Origin: Litchfieldella qijiaojingensis
Lineage (GTDB): Bacteria; Pseudomonadota; Gammaproteobacteria; Pseudomonadales; Halomonadaceae
Direction: 5' to 3'
DNA length: 64,000 nt
Assembly: GCF_014651875.1 (NCBI RefSeq)
Contig: NZ_BMXS01000001.1
Location: forward strand, 434,001-498,000
Both the position numbers and the translations under genes were made by a program. Below are positions 38,886 to 47,156 of the stretch, piece by piece; the first letter of the stretch is position 1, and every line of letters begins with the position of its first letter. The notes under the pieces were generated by a model. It made no database searches and was not told where the DNA came from. It worked only from the letters and a program-made list of their open reading frames with translations.

Positions 38886-39224
38886 TCAACTCCTCTGACC
38901 GGCGCCAAGAGCCACACCATGTGTTGGCATGGAGGCCATCAACAACGCCGCATGGGTCTGGGACAACCCCTGCTCGCGCTGATTATGGGTCAGCTTCTTG
39001 AGTTGATCGGGATCCTCATAGCACAACCGGCACAACAACTGATTGGTCCGCGCGAGCTTGCTAAGCTGCTTGGCCGAGAGGGAGGCCAACAAGTCCGCCA
39101 TGGACTCGCTGATCTTGAGGCGAAAAATAGCGGTGGAGCGATCTTCGTTCAAAAGACGCTGCACGAGCAACAGATACGAAAGGTTGAGATCCTGGATCTC
39201 GTCCAGAATGCTATCGATTTGCAT
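38886..39224 (-). CDS. flhD: Flagellar master regulator subunit FlhD
   Basis: The 112-residue protein is the partner of FlhC. The N-terminal dimerisation region has ILDEIQDLNLSYLLLVQRLL, followed by the FRLKISESMADLLASLSAKQ and LCRLCYEDPDQLKKLT stretches of FlhD. E. coli FlhD is 116-119 residues. The ATG follows CAGGGACTGACCA, a usable ribosome site. It is the class 1 gene whose control region is the 472-bp gap upstream. Confidence 0.95.
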   Translation of the reverse strand: MQIDSILDEIQDLNLSYLLLVQRLLNEDRSTAIFRLKISESMADLLASLSAKQLSKLARTNQLLCRLCYEDPDQLKKLTHNQREQGLSQTHAALLMASMPTHGVALGAGQRS

Positions 39225-39696
39225 TGGTCAGTCCCTGCGTCATTCGCGTTGTCAAGGCGGGCTCTACAGGCCCTTGGATTATTATTGTGCCCTTCAACAT
39301 CAGTGGTTCTATGTATTCGACCACTTTATTTAACCTGCATTGTGAGACTTTTTTATGAAAAGAATCAACACCTGTTATGTCAACGCTGGATGGGCAGGTC
39401 TTCCTATTGTCATGGACCAAGGAAGGACCAAGTGATGTGATAACAGCCAGTTAGCCACCTTTCGATACCGATCGACACCATTTGTAATGAAAACCACCCT
39501 CTTCTAAGATACAAATTTACACAAAATACTAATAAAGAATACATCAACCCAAAGCGCAGGAGTCGCCACTTCCGAAGCACTGTACACCTTGTCCAACACG
39601 CCAAGCATAAAAGGCACGGTGCACGGGAACTGGATACGGTAGAGATGGAGATTCCGACCAGGCTCGCGCAACGCGGCGATTGGGCCGTGCAGGTAA
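39225..39696 (-). promoter_or_regulatory. Long flhDC control region (472 bp, no gene)
   Basis: No convincing coding frame lies here. The central part (about 39290-39560) is clearly more AT-rich than the flanking genes. On the minus strand a perfect TTGACA (39383-39378) is followed after 20 bp by CATAAA, a possible but poorly spaced promoter. Near the gene, 39253-39276 can fold as CAAGG-GC / GC-CCTTG, a leader hairpin 29-52 nt before the flhD start codon. Long leaders with several inputs are normal for flhDC. Which regulators bind here cannot be read from sequence alone. Confidence 0.45.
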
Positions 39697-39981
39697 TCAG
39701 CCAGCGTTTTCTTGAGGTGCGATCTCCCGAACCCACACCAGCAGCTCGGCAATCACCTGATAAAGCTGTGGCGGAATGCGTTCGTCGAGATCGAGCTGCA
39801 TCAACAAGGCCACCAGCTCCGGAGCATCGTGTACATAGACCCCCTGACGGCTGGCCTCGGCGACGATACGCTCGGCAAGCTCGCCATACCCCTTGGCGAG
39901 GACTCTAGGTGCCGAGTCCCCCTCCCCATAGGCCAGCGCCACCGCTTGACGGCGGCCATCAGCCGACGATGAAGCGCTCAT
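39697..39981 (-). CDS. FhlB-type protein (free-standing FlhB cytoplasmic domain homologue)
   Basis: The 94-residue protein (MSASSSADGRRQAVALAYGE at the start) matches the C-terminal, cytoplasmic domain of FlhB. It has AVALAYGEGD where FlhB has its beta-strand, ARGVLAKGYGELAERI-like KGYGELAERIVAEASRQGV, then LDLDERIPPQLYQVIAELLVW. The NPTH cleavage motif is absent, as in other FhlB/YlqH proteins, which can substitute partly for the FlhB C-terminal domain. Its ATG overlaps the fliK stop, so the pair is co-translated. That matches the functional link between hook-length control (FliK) and the export switch. Confidence 0.85.
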   Translation of the reverse strand: MSASSSADGRRQAVALAYGEGDSAPRVLAKGYGELAERIVAEASRQGVYVHDAPELVALLMQLDLDERIPPQLYQVIAELLVWVREIAPQENAG

Positions 39982-41303
39982 AAGGCATTCCCCTCCGAAA
40001 CGGCCAGATTCACTCGCAAGGCCACCTCGTCGAGACCACACCGCTCAAGCCTATGCTTCAACGTCACCTGCCCTTGTTCCAGGCGCATCACGAGCGCGGT
40101 CGATTCGGCGGTCAAGGTCAGCGCCAGACGGCGCTCCTTCAGTCGCAGCGACACACCAATCGTGCCCAGGCTTTCCACGCGAAGCGTCATCTCCGAATGC
40201 CAGGCCGGCTCCTGCTCCTCTTTCCCCTCTCCGTCACTTTCTTCTTCCCCCTGCCGGGATCGATGCTGAGACAAGGCCTCTTCCGGCACCTGAACCATCA
40301 AGGCCATGAAGATCCCCGACCAGACATCTCCTTCCCAACGCAACACCGGTGTCACCAGCATTTCCAACTGATGGCGGACGATTCCTTGCAAGGCATCACT
40401 GACGGGATCGGCGGGAAGCGACGCCATGGATGCTTCAGTGCCTACCACCGGCGAAACGCCGGCAGCCATCGATGAACTCATGGCACCGGGAGAAGAGCCC
40501 GCTGGCGTGGGTGTTGCCAGCGAAGGTCCTGAGGTACTTGCCCCAGGCATTACCACCGCCGGCTTGTCAGGCATCTGCGCGCCCGACGTCGGCACGGCCA
40601 AGGATCTACCCGATACTTGATTGCCTTTCGCGACCTCCGCCGGAGGCACCATGCGTGGCGATATCTCCCCCCCACCCATGGCGGCATTCCCGCTGAACGG
40701 CGGTACCCATGGCGCGGGCGGAAGCGCTCCAGATACCGGCCGCAAAGGTCCCGTCAGCAACAGTTCGACGGGCGACGAACGCAACGCCTGGGTGCGCCAC
40801 ATCTGCGGCTCATGTTCAAGCGCTTGACGAGGAAACTCCCCACGAAACCACTTGCTCAAGTGTGACTCATAGAACACCCCACTCTCGCCGATGCTGGCTT
40901 GCAGGCGGCTTGCCAACAAGGGTGCCGATGGCAGCGGCTCGGAAGTCGGCATCAACGGAGTGACCGGCTTGATCACCGAAGGAGGTGCGGGAAATTTGAC
41001 CAGAATATCGGCGATGGTGGTAGCGGCAGGACTGAAGTGGGTGCTGGTCGAAGGAGACGGCGCGCCTGGGGCGGGCGGTGCGACACCTTGCTCGCGCGGC
41101 ATGCCCTTGGCGGTAGCGCCGGCAAGCGGGGCCAAGGGCGGCTGGCGGGCATCGAGACGCGAGTCGCTATGCACCGCCCGCAGCGCCTCGGCGGGGTCCA
41201 AAGGCTTGACCGGCTCATTCAGCGGCCGAGAAACCGGAACGTCAACTCGCTTGCCCAACACCTGATGCAACAGGGTGTCGAGAATCGGCGTAATGCCACT
41301 CAC
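39978..41303 (-). CDS. fliK: Flagellar hook-length control protein FliK
   Basis: The 441-residue protein has the usual FliK plan: a long low-complexity N-terminal part rich in Pro, Ala, Ser and Thr (about 1-330) and a C-terminal export-switch domain (about 345-435) with LRVESLGTIGVSLRLKERR, LALTLTAESTALVMRLEQGQ and LKHRLERCGLDEVALRVNLA. Sequence identity in the N-terminal ruler part is not recognisable, as expected. It lies between fliT and the FhlB gene with overlaps at both ends. Confidence 0.88.
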   Translation of the reverse strand: MSGITPILDTLLHQVLGKRVDVPVSRPLNEPVKPLDPAEALRAVHSDSRLDARQPPLAPLAGATAKGMPREQGVAPPAPGAPSPSTSTHFSPAATTIADILVKFPAPPSVIKPVTPLMPTSEPLPSAPLLASRLQASIGESGVFYESHLSKWFRGEFPRQALEHEPQMWRTQALRSSPVELLLTGPLRPVSGALPPAPWVPPFSGNAAMGGGEISPRMVPPAEVAKGNQVSGRSLAVPTSGAQMPDKPAVVMPGASTSGPSLATPTPAGSSPGAMSSSMAAGVSPVVGTEASMASLPADPVSDALQGIVRHQLEMLVTPVLRWEGDVWSGIFMALMVQVPEEALSQHRSRQGEEESDGEGKEEQEPAWHSEMTLRVESLGTIGVSLRLKERRLALTLTAESTALVMRLEQGQVTLKHRLERCGLDEVALRVNLAVSEGNAL

Positions 41304-41677
41304 GTTCGGCCTTTAGGCAGATGGCTTACTTTACCCAGCGGTCGATAAGCACGATTCAGATCACGCTTGCGCTGGGAAACCCCGATCAGTTCGCTCAAGG
41401 CATCGCGACGCTCGACCAGCCGTCGGCGAATTTCCATGTCCTGCTCGAGAATCTGTTCCAGCAATTCAGCCTTACGCTCCTGCTGCGCCACATCCATAGC
41501 GAGACTGGGCTCGAGTTTCGACAGGCGCTCGACCTCGATGATATAACGAGATTCCTCGTTGACCAGAGAATCCCAGTCTTCCAGACGTGCCCACTCGAGC
41601 ATGCGGTTGGAACACTCCCTCAGGGTTTCGTATGCAGCAAGAACCTGCTCCTGCGTCATAGGCTGGATCGCCGCCAT
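41300..41677 (-). CDS. fliT: Flagellar chaperone FliT
   Basis: The 125-residue, mainly helical protein starts at ATG 41677, one base past the fliS stop, with AAGGAG inside the fliS end. The sequence VLAAYETLRECSNRMLEWAR and EDWDSLVNEESRYIIEVERL is typical of FliT, which holds FliD before export and in enterics restrains FlhDC. The family is weakly conserved. The call leans on position between fliS and fliK as well as on sequence. Confidence 0.82.
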   Translation of the reverse strand: MAAIQPMTQEQVLAAYETLRECSNRMLEWARLEDWDSLVNEESRYIIEVERLSKLEPSLAMDVAQQERKAELLEQILEQDMEIRRRLVERRDALSELIGVSQRKRDLNRAYRPLGKVSHLPKGRT

Positions 41678-41678
41678 A

Positions 41679-42098
41679 TCACACTCCTTGTACCTGAGTA
41701 CCGATCTCGCGCCACGCCGAGCCGATATCCTCGAGCAAACGCGCCGCCTCCTCGAGACTCTTTTCATCGTTGTGCAGATTCGCTGACAACAGCAACCGAG
41801 CAATATAATCGTAGAGCGACGCCAAACGCTCCGCCACTTCACCGCCACGCTCGGCATCGAGGGCTGCCAGCAACCCATTGTTGACGATATCCAACGCTTT
41901 CGAGATCGCCTTGCCCTTTTCCTGGATGTTGCCCTCATTCAGGTGCAGCCGGGCTGCCCGAATCGAGGTCAGCGCCCCGTCGAACAGCATCACGATCAAC
42001 TGGTGAGGGGTCGCTGACATCACGCCGCTTTCCACCCCCACTTTGGCATAAGCTCCCGCACCCCTGGCATAGGACGCGGCGCCGCGCATGGCACTCAT
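41679..42098 (-). CDS. fliS: Flagellin chaperone FliS
   Basis: The 139-residue helical protein binds the C terminus of flagellin and stops early assembly. Family marks are GAYAKVGVESGVMSATPHQLI near residue 15-35 (core SATPHQLIVMLFDGALTSI) and KGKAISKALDIVNNGLLAAL. Length matches E. coli FliS (136). It lies 63 bp after fliD and directly before fliT. Confidence 0.94.
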   Translation of the reverse strand: MSAMRGAASYARGAGAYAKVGVESGVMSATPHQLIVMLFDGALTSIRAARLHLNEGNIQEKGKAISKALDIVNNGLLAALDAERGGEVAERLASLYDYIARLLLSANLHNDEKSLEEAARLLEDIGSAWREIGTQVQGV

Positions 42099-42161
42099 GG
42101 TTCCTTCTCTCCTTCACTCGGCCGGCTGCAGTAGCGACCCGCTCACTCCAGGCGACATTTA

Positions 42162-43514
42162 TCAGTTACGGCCCAACTGAGCATTCAGGCTCTCGAATTG
42201 CTGTGTCAGATAGGTGCTGGTCTGGTTCATGCTCGCGATAAGGCCATCCAACTTCGTGAACTGCTGGCGATAACGATCGATGGTAGCTTCGATATTACGT
42301 TCCATGAGAGCGAAGCGGTCATTAAGGTTCTCGACAGAGGTCTCCAGACCGCTGACCCTGTTATCCAGTAGCCCATTGTCCTCCAGCATCGACTCCAAGG
42401 TGCCGTCCAGTTGGCCGGCCATACCCCCTTCCTCGCTGCTCCCGGCAAAGAATTCCGATACGCCGGACAAATTATTGGCGATGGCATCATCGAGCTTGTC
42501 GTCGTCGATCTTCAGCTTACCGTTCAGTTGCAAGCTGATCCCCAGGTCGGAAAGCAGGCTGAATTCGCCCCCCTCCACAGCGTCGCTCAGCGTGCTACGC
42601 AAGCGCGACTCCACACTCCGCAAGGTACTATCGCCAAGCAGTTCACCGGCGTTACCGCTCTCGGAGTCGTAGCTGGACAAACTGTCCATCGTGCTACGCA
42701 ACGAGTTATAGCTCTTCACGAAACTCTCGATCGCATCCTTGATGGACTCAGTGTCGCGCTCTACCGTAAGGGTCGATTCGCCCTCCTCGACGATGTCTAG
42801 CGTCACTCCCTGGATTGCTTCCTCGATACGATTGGACTGGCTGGTGATGGAGATGCCGTTGACCGTCAGGGTGGCGTCTTCCGCCACCACTTCGGTAGCG
42901 GCATCAATGGCTAGCTGCCCCCCCAAATCTCCACTGAAGGTGACGCTGGAAATGCCCGCGTCAGTACCGGTTTCGGTGGATGCGAGCGATAGCCGATAGG
43001 GAGTGCCGCTGCCGTCGTTGACGATCGAGGCACTGACTCCGCCCTCCTTGGCATTGATGGCATCGCGAATCGCCTCCAGTGAGCTGTCTCCCGCCGTAAT
43101 ATCGACATCGAGCGTGCTTCCGTCACCGAAGGTGAAACTCACCGTGCCCGCCCCTAGGTCTGTGGTCTTGTCGGCGATCCCGTCGGTCGCCATGCTCGAC
43201 GCCTTGGCCACATTGGTCACATTGATCGTGTAACTCCCTGTGACGGCGTCCGAGGTGGAAGTCGCGGTGACGCTGCTCCCCTCCACACTGCTGGTCACGC
43301 TTTGATAGAGCGTGGCTTTGTTGAGGGAGCTGACCGCCGTCTGAAATGATGACAACGCGCTCTCGAGCTTGCCATAAGCGGAGATCTCCGCCTGGTAGCT
43401 CTTCTTCTGCGTGGTGATCGGCGTCAGCTTCTGCCGCTCGGCGCTTTCGAGCTGATTGAGCAGCCCGCTCAGATCCAAGCCCGACCCGACTCCCAATGAC
43501 GAGATAGTAGCCAT
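42162..43514 (-). CDS. fliD: Flagellar filament cap protein FliD
   Basis: The 450-residue protein starts at ATG 43514 after an AGGAAGGAGC site, giving MATISSLGVGSGLDLSGLLN, the usual FliD N terminus. Coiled-coil ends flank a variable Ser/Thr-rich middle with TGSYTINVTNVAKASSMATD and SITSQSNRIEEAIQGVTLDI. The C-terminal helix includes RFALMERNIEATIDRYRQQF and ends with STYLTQQFESLNAQLGRN. It caps the growing filament. A near-consensus sigma-28 promoter lies about 95 bp upstream. Confidence 0.95.
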   Translation of the reverse strand: MATISSLGVGSGLDLSGLLNQLESAERQKLTPITTQKKSYQAEISAYGKLESALSSFQTAVSSLNKATLYQSVTSSVEGSSVTATSTSDAVTGSYTINVTNVAKASSMATDGIADKTTDLGAGTVSFTFGDGSTLDVDITAGDSSLEAIRDAINAKEGGVSASIVNDGSGTPYRLSLASTETGTDAGISSVTFSGDLGGQLAIDAATEVVAEDATLTVNGISITSQSNRIEEAIQGVTLDIVEEGESTLTVERDTESIKDAIESFVKSYNSLRSTMDSLSSYDSESGNAGELLGDSTLRSVESRLRSTLSDAVEGGEFSLLSDLGISLQLNGKLKIDDDKLDDAIANNLSGVSEFFAGSSEEGGMAGQLDGTLESMLEDNGLLDNRVSGLETSVENLNDRFALMERNIEATIDRYRQQFTKLDGLIASMNQTSTYLTQQFESLNAQLGRN

Positions 43515-43602
43515 GATGCTCCTTCCTGACTCGATGCCCTTTTTACCAGCCTTTCGCGACATCATCGCCACGAATAGGCCTTGCATGGGTGTGTAATTCT
43601 AG

Positions 43603-43629
43603 CTATCGGCCATTGCCGCCCAATCTTTA
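43603..43629 (-). promoter_or_regulatory. Sigma-28 promoter upstream of fliD
   Basis: On the minus strand TAAA (43629-43626), 15 bp and GCCGATAG (43610-43603) match the sigma-28 consensus at 11 of 12 positions. It would drive fliD-fliS-fliT-fliK-fhlB. Confidence 0.8.
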
Positions 43630-43663
43630 GGGCCGACTTGCACGGATTGCGTGGAATGAAAAG

Positions 43664-43693
43664 CACGATGCCCGGCATAGGCCGGGCATCGTG
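43664..43693 (-). terminator. Terminator after the polyamine-type ABC operon
   Basis: CACGATGCCCGGC (43664-43676) and GCCGGGCATCGTG (43681-43693) form a perfect 13-bp stem with a 4-nt loop. On the minus strand it is followed by CTTTTC. It lies 26 bp past the stop of the last permease gene and just before the fliD promoter, insulating the two. Confidence 0.8.
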
Positions 43694-43718
43694 AAACAGG
43701 CAACAGTCGGTTCGCACT

Positions 43719-44573
43719 TCAGCCGGGCGTCATGCCCCGCAGTCGCTCACTACGCCGACGCAGCAGTTCCAGCGTGGTCAACAGCAACATCGACAAAATC
43801 ACCAACATTGTGGCTACCGCTAGAATGGTAGGGCTGATCTGTTCGCGAATCCCCGACCACATCTGGATCGGCATGGTGCGCTGCTCGGGGCCGGAAATGA
43901 ACAGCACCACCACCACCTCGTCGAACGAGGTGATGAAAGCGAACAGTGCGCCGGATACCACACCGGGGGTCACCAACGGCAACACCACCTTGAAGAAGGT
44001 ACGCGTGGGATTGGCACCCAGACTGTGCGCAGCCCGAATCAGCGTGGTATCGAAACTCGACAACGTTGCCGTCACCGTGATCACCACGAAGGGGATCCCC
44101 AAGGCGGTATGCGCGAGAATCACCCCCAGATAGGTCTGGGCCAGGTGGATCTTGGAAAAGAAGAAGAACATTGCCGCTGCCGAAATGATCAACGGCACGA
44201 TCATCGGTGAAATCAACAGCGCCATGATGGCGCCACGTGCCGGCATGTGCCGATTCGAGAGCCCCAGCGCAGCGATGGTTCCTAACACCGTGGCCAGTAC
44301 GGTCGAAGCGATCCCGATGATGAAACTGTTCTTGATCGAGTTGAGCCAAGCGCTGGAGGTGAAGAAGTCTTCGTACCAGCGCAGCGAGTAGCCCGCCGGG
44401 TCCAGACGCAACATAGCATCGGAAAAGGTGAAGTAGGGCTCGGCATTGAACGACAGCGGGATGATGATCAACAAGGGCCCAATCAGGAACAGGAAGATCA
44501 GACCACACAGCCCCAGGAAGACGTAATGCCAGATACGTTCACCGCGAGTGGCATAGGAAGGAACGGCCATCAC
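43719..44573 (-). CDS. Polyamine-type ABC transporter permease (PotC/PotI-like)
   Basis: The 284-residue inner-membrane protein has six membrane segments. It carries the EAA-type loop AAHSLGANPTRTFFKVVLPL (near residue 185), which docks the ATPase. The FITSFDEVVVVLFISGPEQR stretch is typical of the second permease in spermidine/putrescine importers. It follows its partner permease by 1 bp and is the last gene of a four-gene cassette (ATPase, binding protein, permease, permease). The substrate is inferred only from family resemblance. Confidence 0.88.
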   Translation of the reverse strand: MMAVPSYATRGERIWHYVFLGLCGLIFLFLIGPLLIIIPLSFNAEPYFTFSDAMLRLDPAGYSLRWYEDFFTSSAWLNSIKNSFIIGIASTVLATVLGTIAALGLSNRHMPARGAIMALLISPMIVPLIISAAAMFFFFSKIHLAQTYLGVILAHTALGIPFVVITVTATLSSFDTTLIRAAHSLGANPTRTFFKVVLPLVTPGVVSGALFAFITSFDEVVVVLFISGPEQRTMPIQMWSGIREQISPTILAVATMLVILSMLLLTTLELLRRRSERLRGMTPG

Positions 44574-44574
44574 A

Positions 44575-45828
44575 TTACCCCAGTTTGACTTTGTCGACGC
44601 CGATCAGGCGATTGAAAACCATGTAGAACACTATCACCACGAACAGCAGGATCGAGGCGATCGCCGCTGCCAACCCCCAGTTGAGCGAGGTCTGCATATG
44701 ATAGGCGATATAATTGGTGATGAAGCGTCCCGACTGTCCGCCGACCAGGGCCGGTGTGATGTAGTAGCCGATCGACAGGATGAACACCAGAATCCCGCCC
44801 GCGGCGATCCCTGGTATGGTCAGTGGGAAATAGACCCGCCGGAAACTCAGGAAGGGACGCCCTCCCAAGGAACGGGCTGCGCGCATGTAACTCGGCGGAA
44901 TGGTCTTCATGACCGAGTACAACGGCAGAATCATGAACGGTAGCAGGATATGCGTCATGGCAATGATCGTTCCCAGCTTGTTATGGATCATCTGCCATCG
45001 CGCCTCGTCGGCGATCACCCCTATGGCAACCATCATGTCATTGAGCACGCCCTGGGACTGCAGGATGGCGATCCAGGTCGTGGTGCGCACCAGCAGCGAG
45101 GTCCAGAACGGCAGCAGCACGAGGATCATCAACAAGTTGGAATAGCGCAGCGGGAGATTGGCCAGCAGGAAAGCAATGGGATAGCCCAGCAGCAACGTCA
45201 TCAGGGTAATCACGCCGCTCATCCAGAAGGTTCGCCAGAACAGAGTGGCATGAATCTCTAGATGCTCCGGCACCTTGACGATTTCGCCATCGGGAGTCAG
45301 TTGCCGATCGACCGCCGCCAGATAGTACGACAGAGTATAGGGTGAAGCCTCGCGCTGGATCAGTTTCCAAGTATCCAGTTCCCCCCAAGTCTCGTTCAAC
45401 TCAATCAAGGCTTCACGATAAGGGGGCTCCAGATTGCGAGCCCTGCGACCAGTCCGGCTGATGGCCGAGCGCATGCCCGATTTCTCGTAGTTCAAGCGAC
45501 TGGAGAGCAATCCAAGGTTACGGGCCGCTTGCCCATCGCGCAGGTCTTCCACCAACGCGGCGAACGCCGGCTCACCGGGTAGCGACTCGCGATCCCAACC
45601 TTCTAGAGCGGAAACGGTGCGTGGCAGAGTGCTCGAGACTTCCGGGTTGTCGACACTGCGCCACAGCATGTCGAAGATCGGCATCACGAAAGCGATGACA
45701 AGGAACAACAATAAAGGCGACACCAGCAGAAACGCTTTGAGCTTCGAGCGTCGCACCGCGCGACGCAGACTGGTCTTCAACGGCACGCCATCGGCCGTGG
45801 TCAAGGGAGCAGTGGGAGATTCGGACAC
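44575..45828 (-). CDS. Polyamine-type ABC transporter permease (PotB/PotH-like) with large insert
   Basis: I start at GTG 45828, which follows GGAGAGACCTGC, giving 417 residues. The first membrane helix (about 31-52) is followed by roughly 130 extra residues, charged and probably periplasmic, before the second helix near residue 205. Typical PotB/PotH proteins are about 280-320 residues. The core shows the EAA loop AARSLGGRPFLSFRRVYFPL and the GYYITPALVGGQSGRFI end segment. The two permeases together form the channel. Confidence 0.87.
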   Translation of the reverse strand: MSESPTAPLTTADGVPLKTSLRRAVRRSKLKAFLLVSPLLLFLVIAFVMPIFDMLWRSVDNPEVSSTLPRTVSALEGWDRESLPGEPAFAALVEDLRDGQAARNLGLLSSRLNYEKSGMRSAISRTGRRARNLEPPYREALIELNETWGELDTWKLIQREASPYTLSYYLAAVDRQLTPDGEIVKVPEHLEIHATLFWRTFWMSGVITLMTLLLGYPIAFLLANLPLRYSNLLMILVLLPFWTSLLVRTTTWIAILQSQGVLNDMMVAIGVIADEARWQMIHNKLGTIIAMTHILLPFMILPLYSVMKTIPPSYMRAARSLGGRPFLSFRRVYFPLTIPGIAAGGILVFILSIGYYITPALVGGQSGRFITNYIAYHMQTSLNWGLAAAIASILLFVVIVFYMVFNRLIGVDKVKLG

Positions 45829-45922
45829 GCAGGTCTCTCCATGAAACGGTCGGGCAAGGGAAAGAAGAACGGATGCGGATGCGCACGCCACTCGGATGGG
45901 GTCCGAGTGGCGCGGCAGTCGG

Positions 45923-47023
45923 TTACTGAGCCAGCCAGGCGTCGAAGCGCTGGGTCAGCTCATCGCCGTAGTCGGCCCAGAACTCGTCATCCTTGGGGAT
46001 GGCAGTGGCAAAGTTCGGCGGGAAAGTCGGCATATGCGGCATCATGTCGATACCGGTTTCAGCGTGAGTCGACACCAGGTCGGACGAGGACTTCCGCGCC
46101 GGACCATAGGAGATATACTGTGCCTGGTCGGCCAGCCGCTGCGTGTCGGTGGCAAAACGCAGGTAATCCTTGACCTTGTCGAGCTTGCCGGTCGGAACGA
46201 CCCAGCCGTCCAATTCGAAGACCTGGGCATCCCAGATGATCTCGAAAGGCTGGTTTTCGTTGACCATGGCATTGAAGATACGGCCGTTGTAGGCGGAACC
46301 AAAAGCGACCTCCTTGTCAGCCAGCAGTTGCGGCGGCTGGGCCCCTTCCTCCCACCAGATCACTTCATCCTTGATGGTGTCGAGCTTGGCGAAAGCACGC
46401 TCGACGCCCTCTTCGGTTTCGAGCACGTCATAAACGTCTTCCGGCGCCACCCCATCGGCGACCAGGGCCCACTCGAGGTTATTGATCGGTTTGCGCAGCA
46501 GGGTACGCTTGCCCGGGAAGTTCTCGAGATCGAAGACATCGGCGATGGAACTGGGCTGCTTGTCTTCGGGGAACATCTCGGTGTTGAAGGCGACGACGTT
46601 GGAGTAGACGATCGACGCCACGAAACACTCGCCCAAGGCACCATCGACGAAATCTTCGCTGGGCGGCGTTCCATCTGGCGCCGCAGCCAGCAGGGCGTCA
46701 TGATCCAGAGGTTCGATCAGGCCTTCGGCGCAGGCGATCATGGCATCCGCCGGCAGCATGTCGACCAGGTCCCAGGTCACATTCCCCGCCTGAGACTGGG
46801 CCCGCAGACCAGCCAAGGCATTGCCGCTGCGGTCAATATTGATGATCTCGTCGCCGTTTTGCGCCGCCCAAGGCGCGTGATAAGCCTTTTGCTGACTTTC
46901 GGTATAGGCACCGCCCCAGGAAACGATATTGAGGGTTTCCGCGTGAGCACTGACTGCCAGGGCCAGTGTCGAAAGCCCCGCCACAACGATCGTGGATCCC
47001 TTGAACGTACGTGTCTTGATCAT
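45923..47023 (-). CDS. Periplasmic polyamine-type substrate-binding protein
   Basis: The 366-residue protein has an N-terminal signal peptide ending ALAVSAHA-E (cleavage near residue 28). The mature start ETLNIVSWGGAYTESQQKAY is typical of the spermidine/putrescine-binding family. Later, DLVDMLPADAMIACAEGLIE and SAYNGRIFNAMVNE are consistent with the fold. It delivers substrate to the two permeases encoded downstream. The exact ligand is not readable. Related proteins bind putrescine, spermidine or other amines. Confidence 0.88.
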   Translation of the reverse strand: MIKTRTFKGSTIVVAGLSTLALAVSAHAETLNIVSWGGAYTESQQKAYHAPWAAQNGDEIINIDRSGNALAGLRAQSQAGNVTWDLVDMLPADAMIACAEGLIEPLDHDALLAAAPDGTPPSEDFVDGALGECFVASIVYSNVVAFNTEMFPEDKQPSSIADVFDLENFPGKRTLLRKPINNLEWALVADGVAPEDVYDVLETEEGVERAFAKLDTIKDEVIWWEEGAQPPQLLADKEVAFGSAYNGRIFNAMVNENQPFEIIWDAQVFELDGWVVPTGKLDKVKDYLRFATDTQRLADQAQYISYGPARKSSSDLVSTHAETGIDMMPHMPTFPPNFATAIPKDDEFWADYGDELTQRFDAWLAQ

Positions 47024-47136
47024 GATAAAGCTCCGCTTGTAATTGTGACGTTATCTTGCAGCGTCATTCGCTATGCCGCTTCGCGACACCTTCACTTCAT
47101 GCCACTTCTTGCCGCTTCGCGGCTCTGAGGAGGAAA

Positions 47137-47156
47137 GCCTGAAGCGACCTTCAGGC
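47137..47156 (-). terminator. Attenuating hairpin between the ATPase and binding-protein genes
   Basis: GCCTGAAG (47137-47144) and CTTCAGGC (47149-47156) form a perfect 8-bp stem that includes the ATPase stop codon. On the minus strand TTTCCTCC follows. A leaky terminator or RNA-end stabiliser here could set different levels of ATPase and binding protein, as is common in ABC operons. Confidence 0.5.

Noticed and set aside
39504-39752. 82-codon minus-strand frame overlapping the FhlB end and the flhDC control region
   Set aside because: Mostly overlaps a coding frame and then runs into AT-rich control DNA; no ribosome site or recognisable content.
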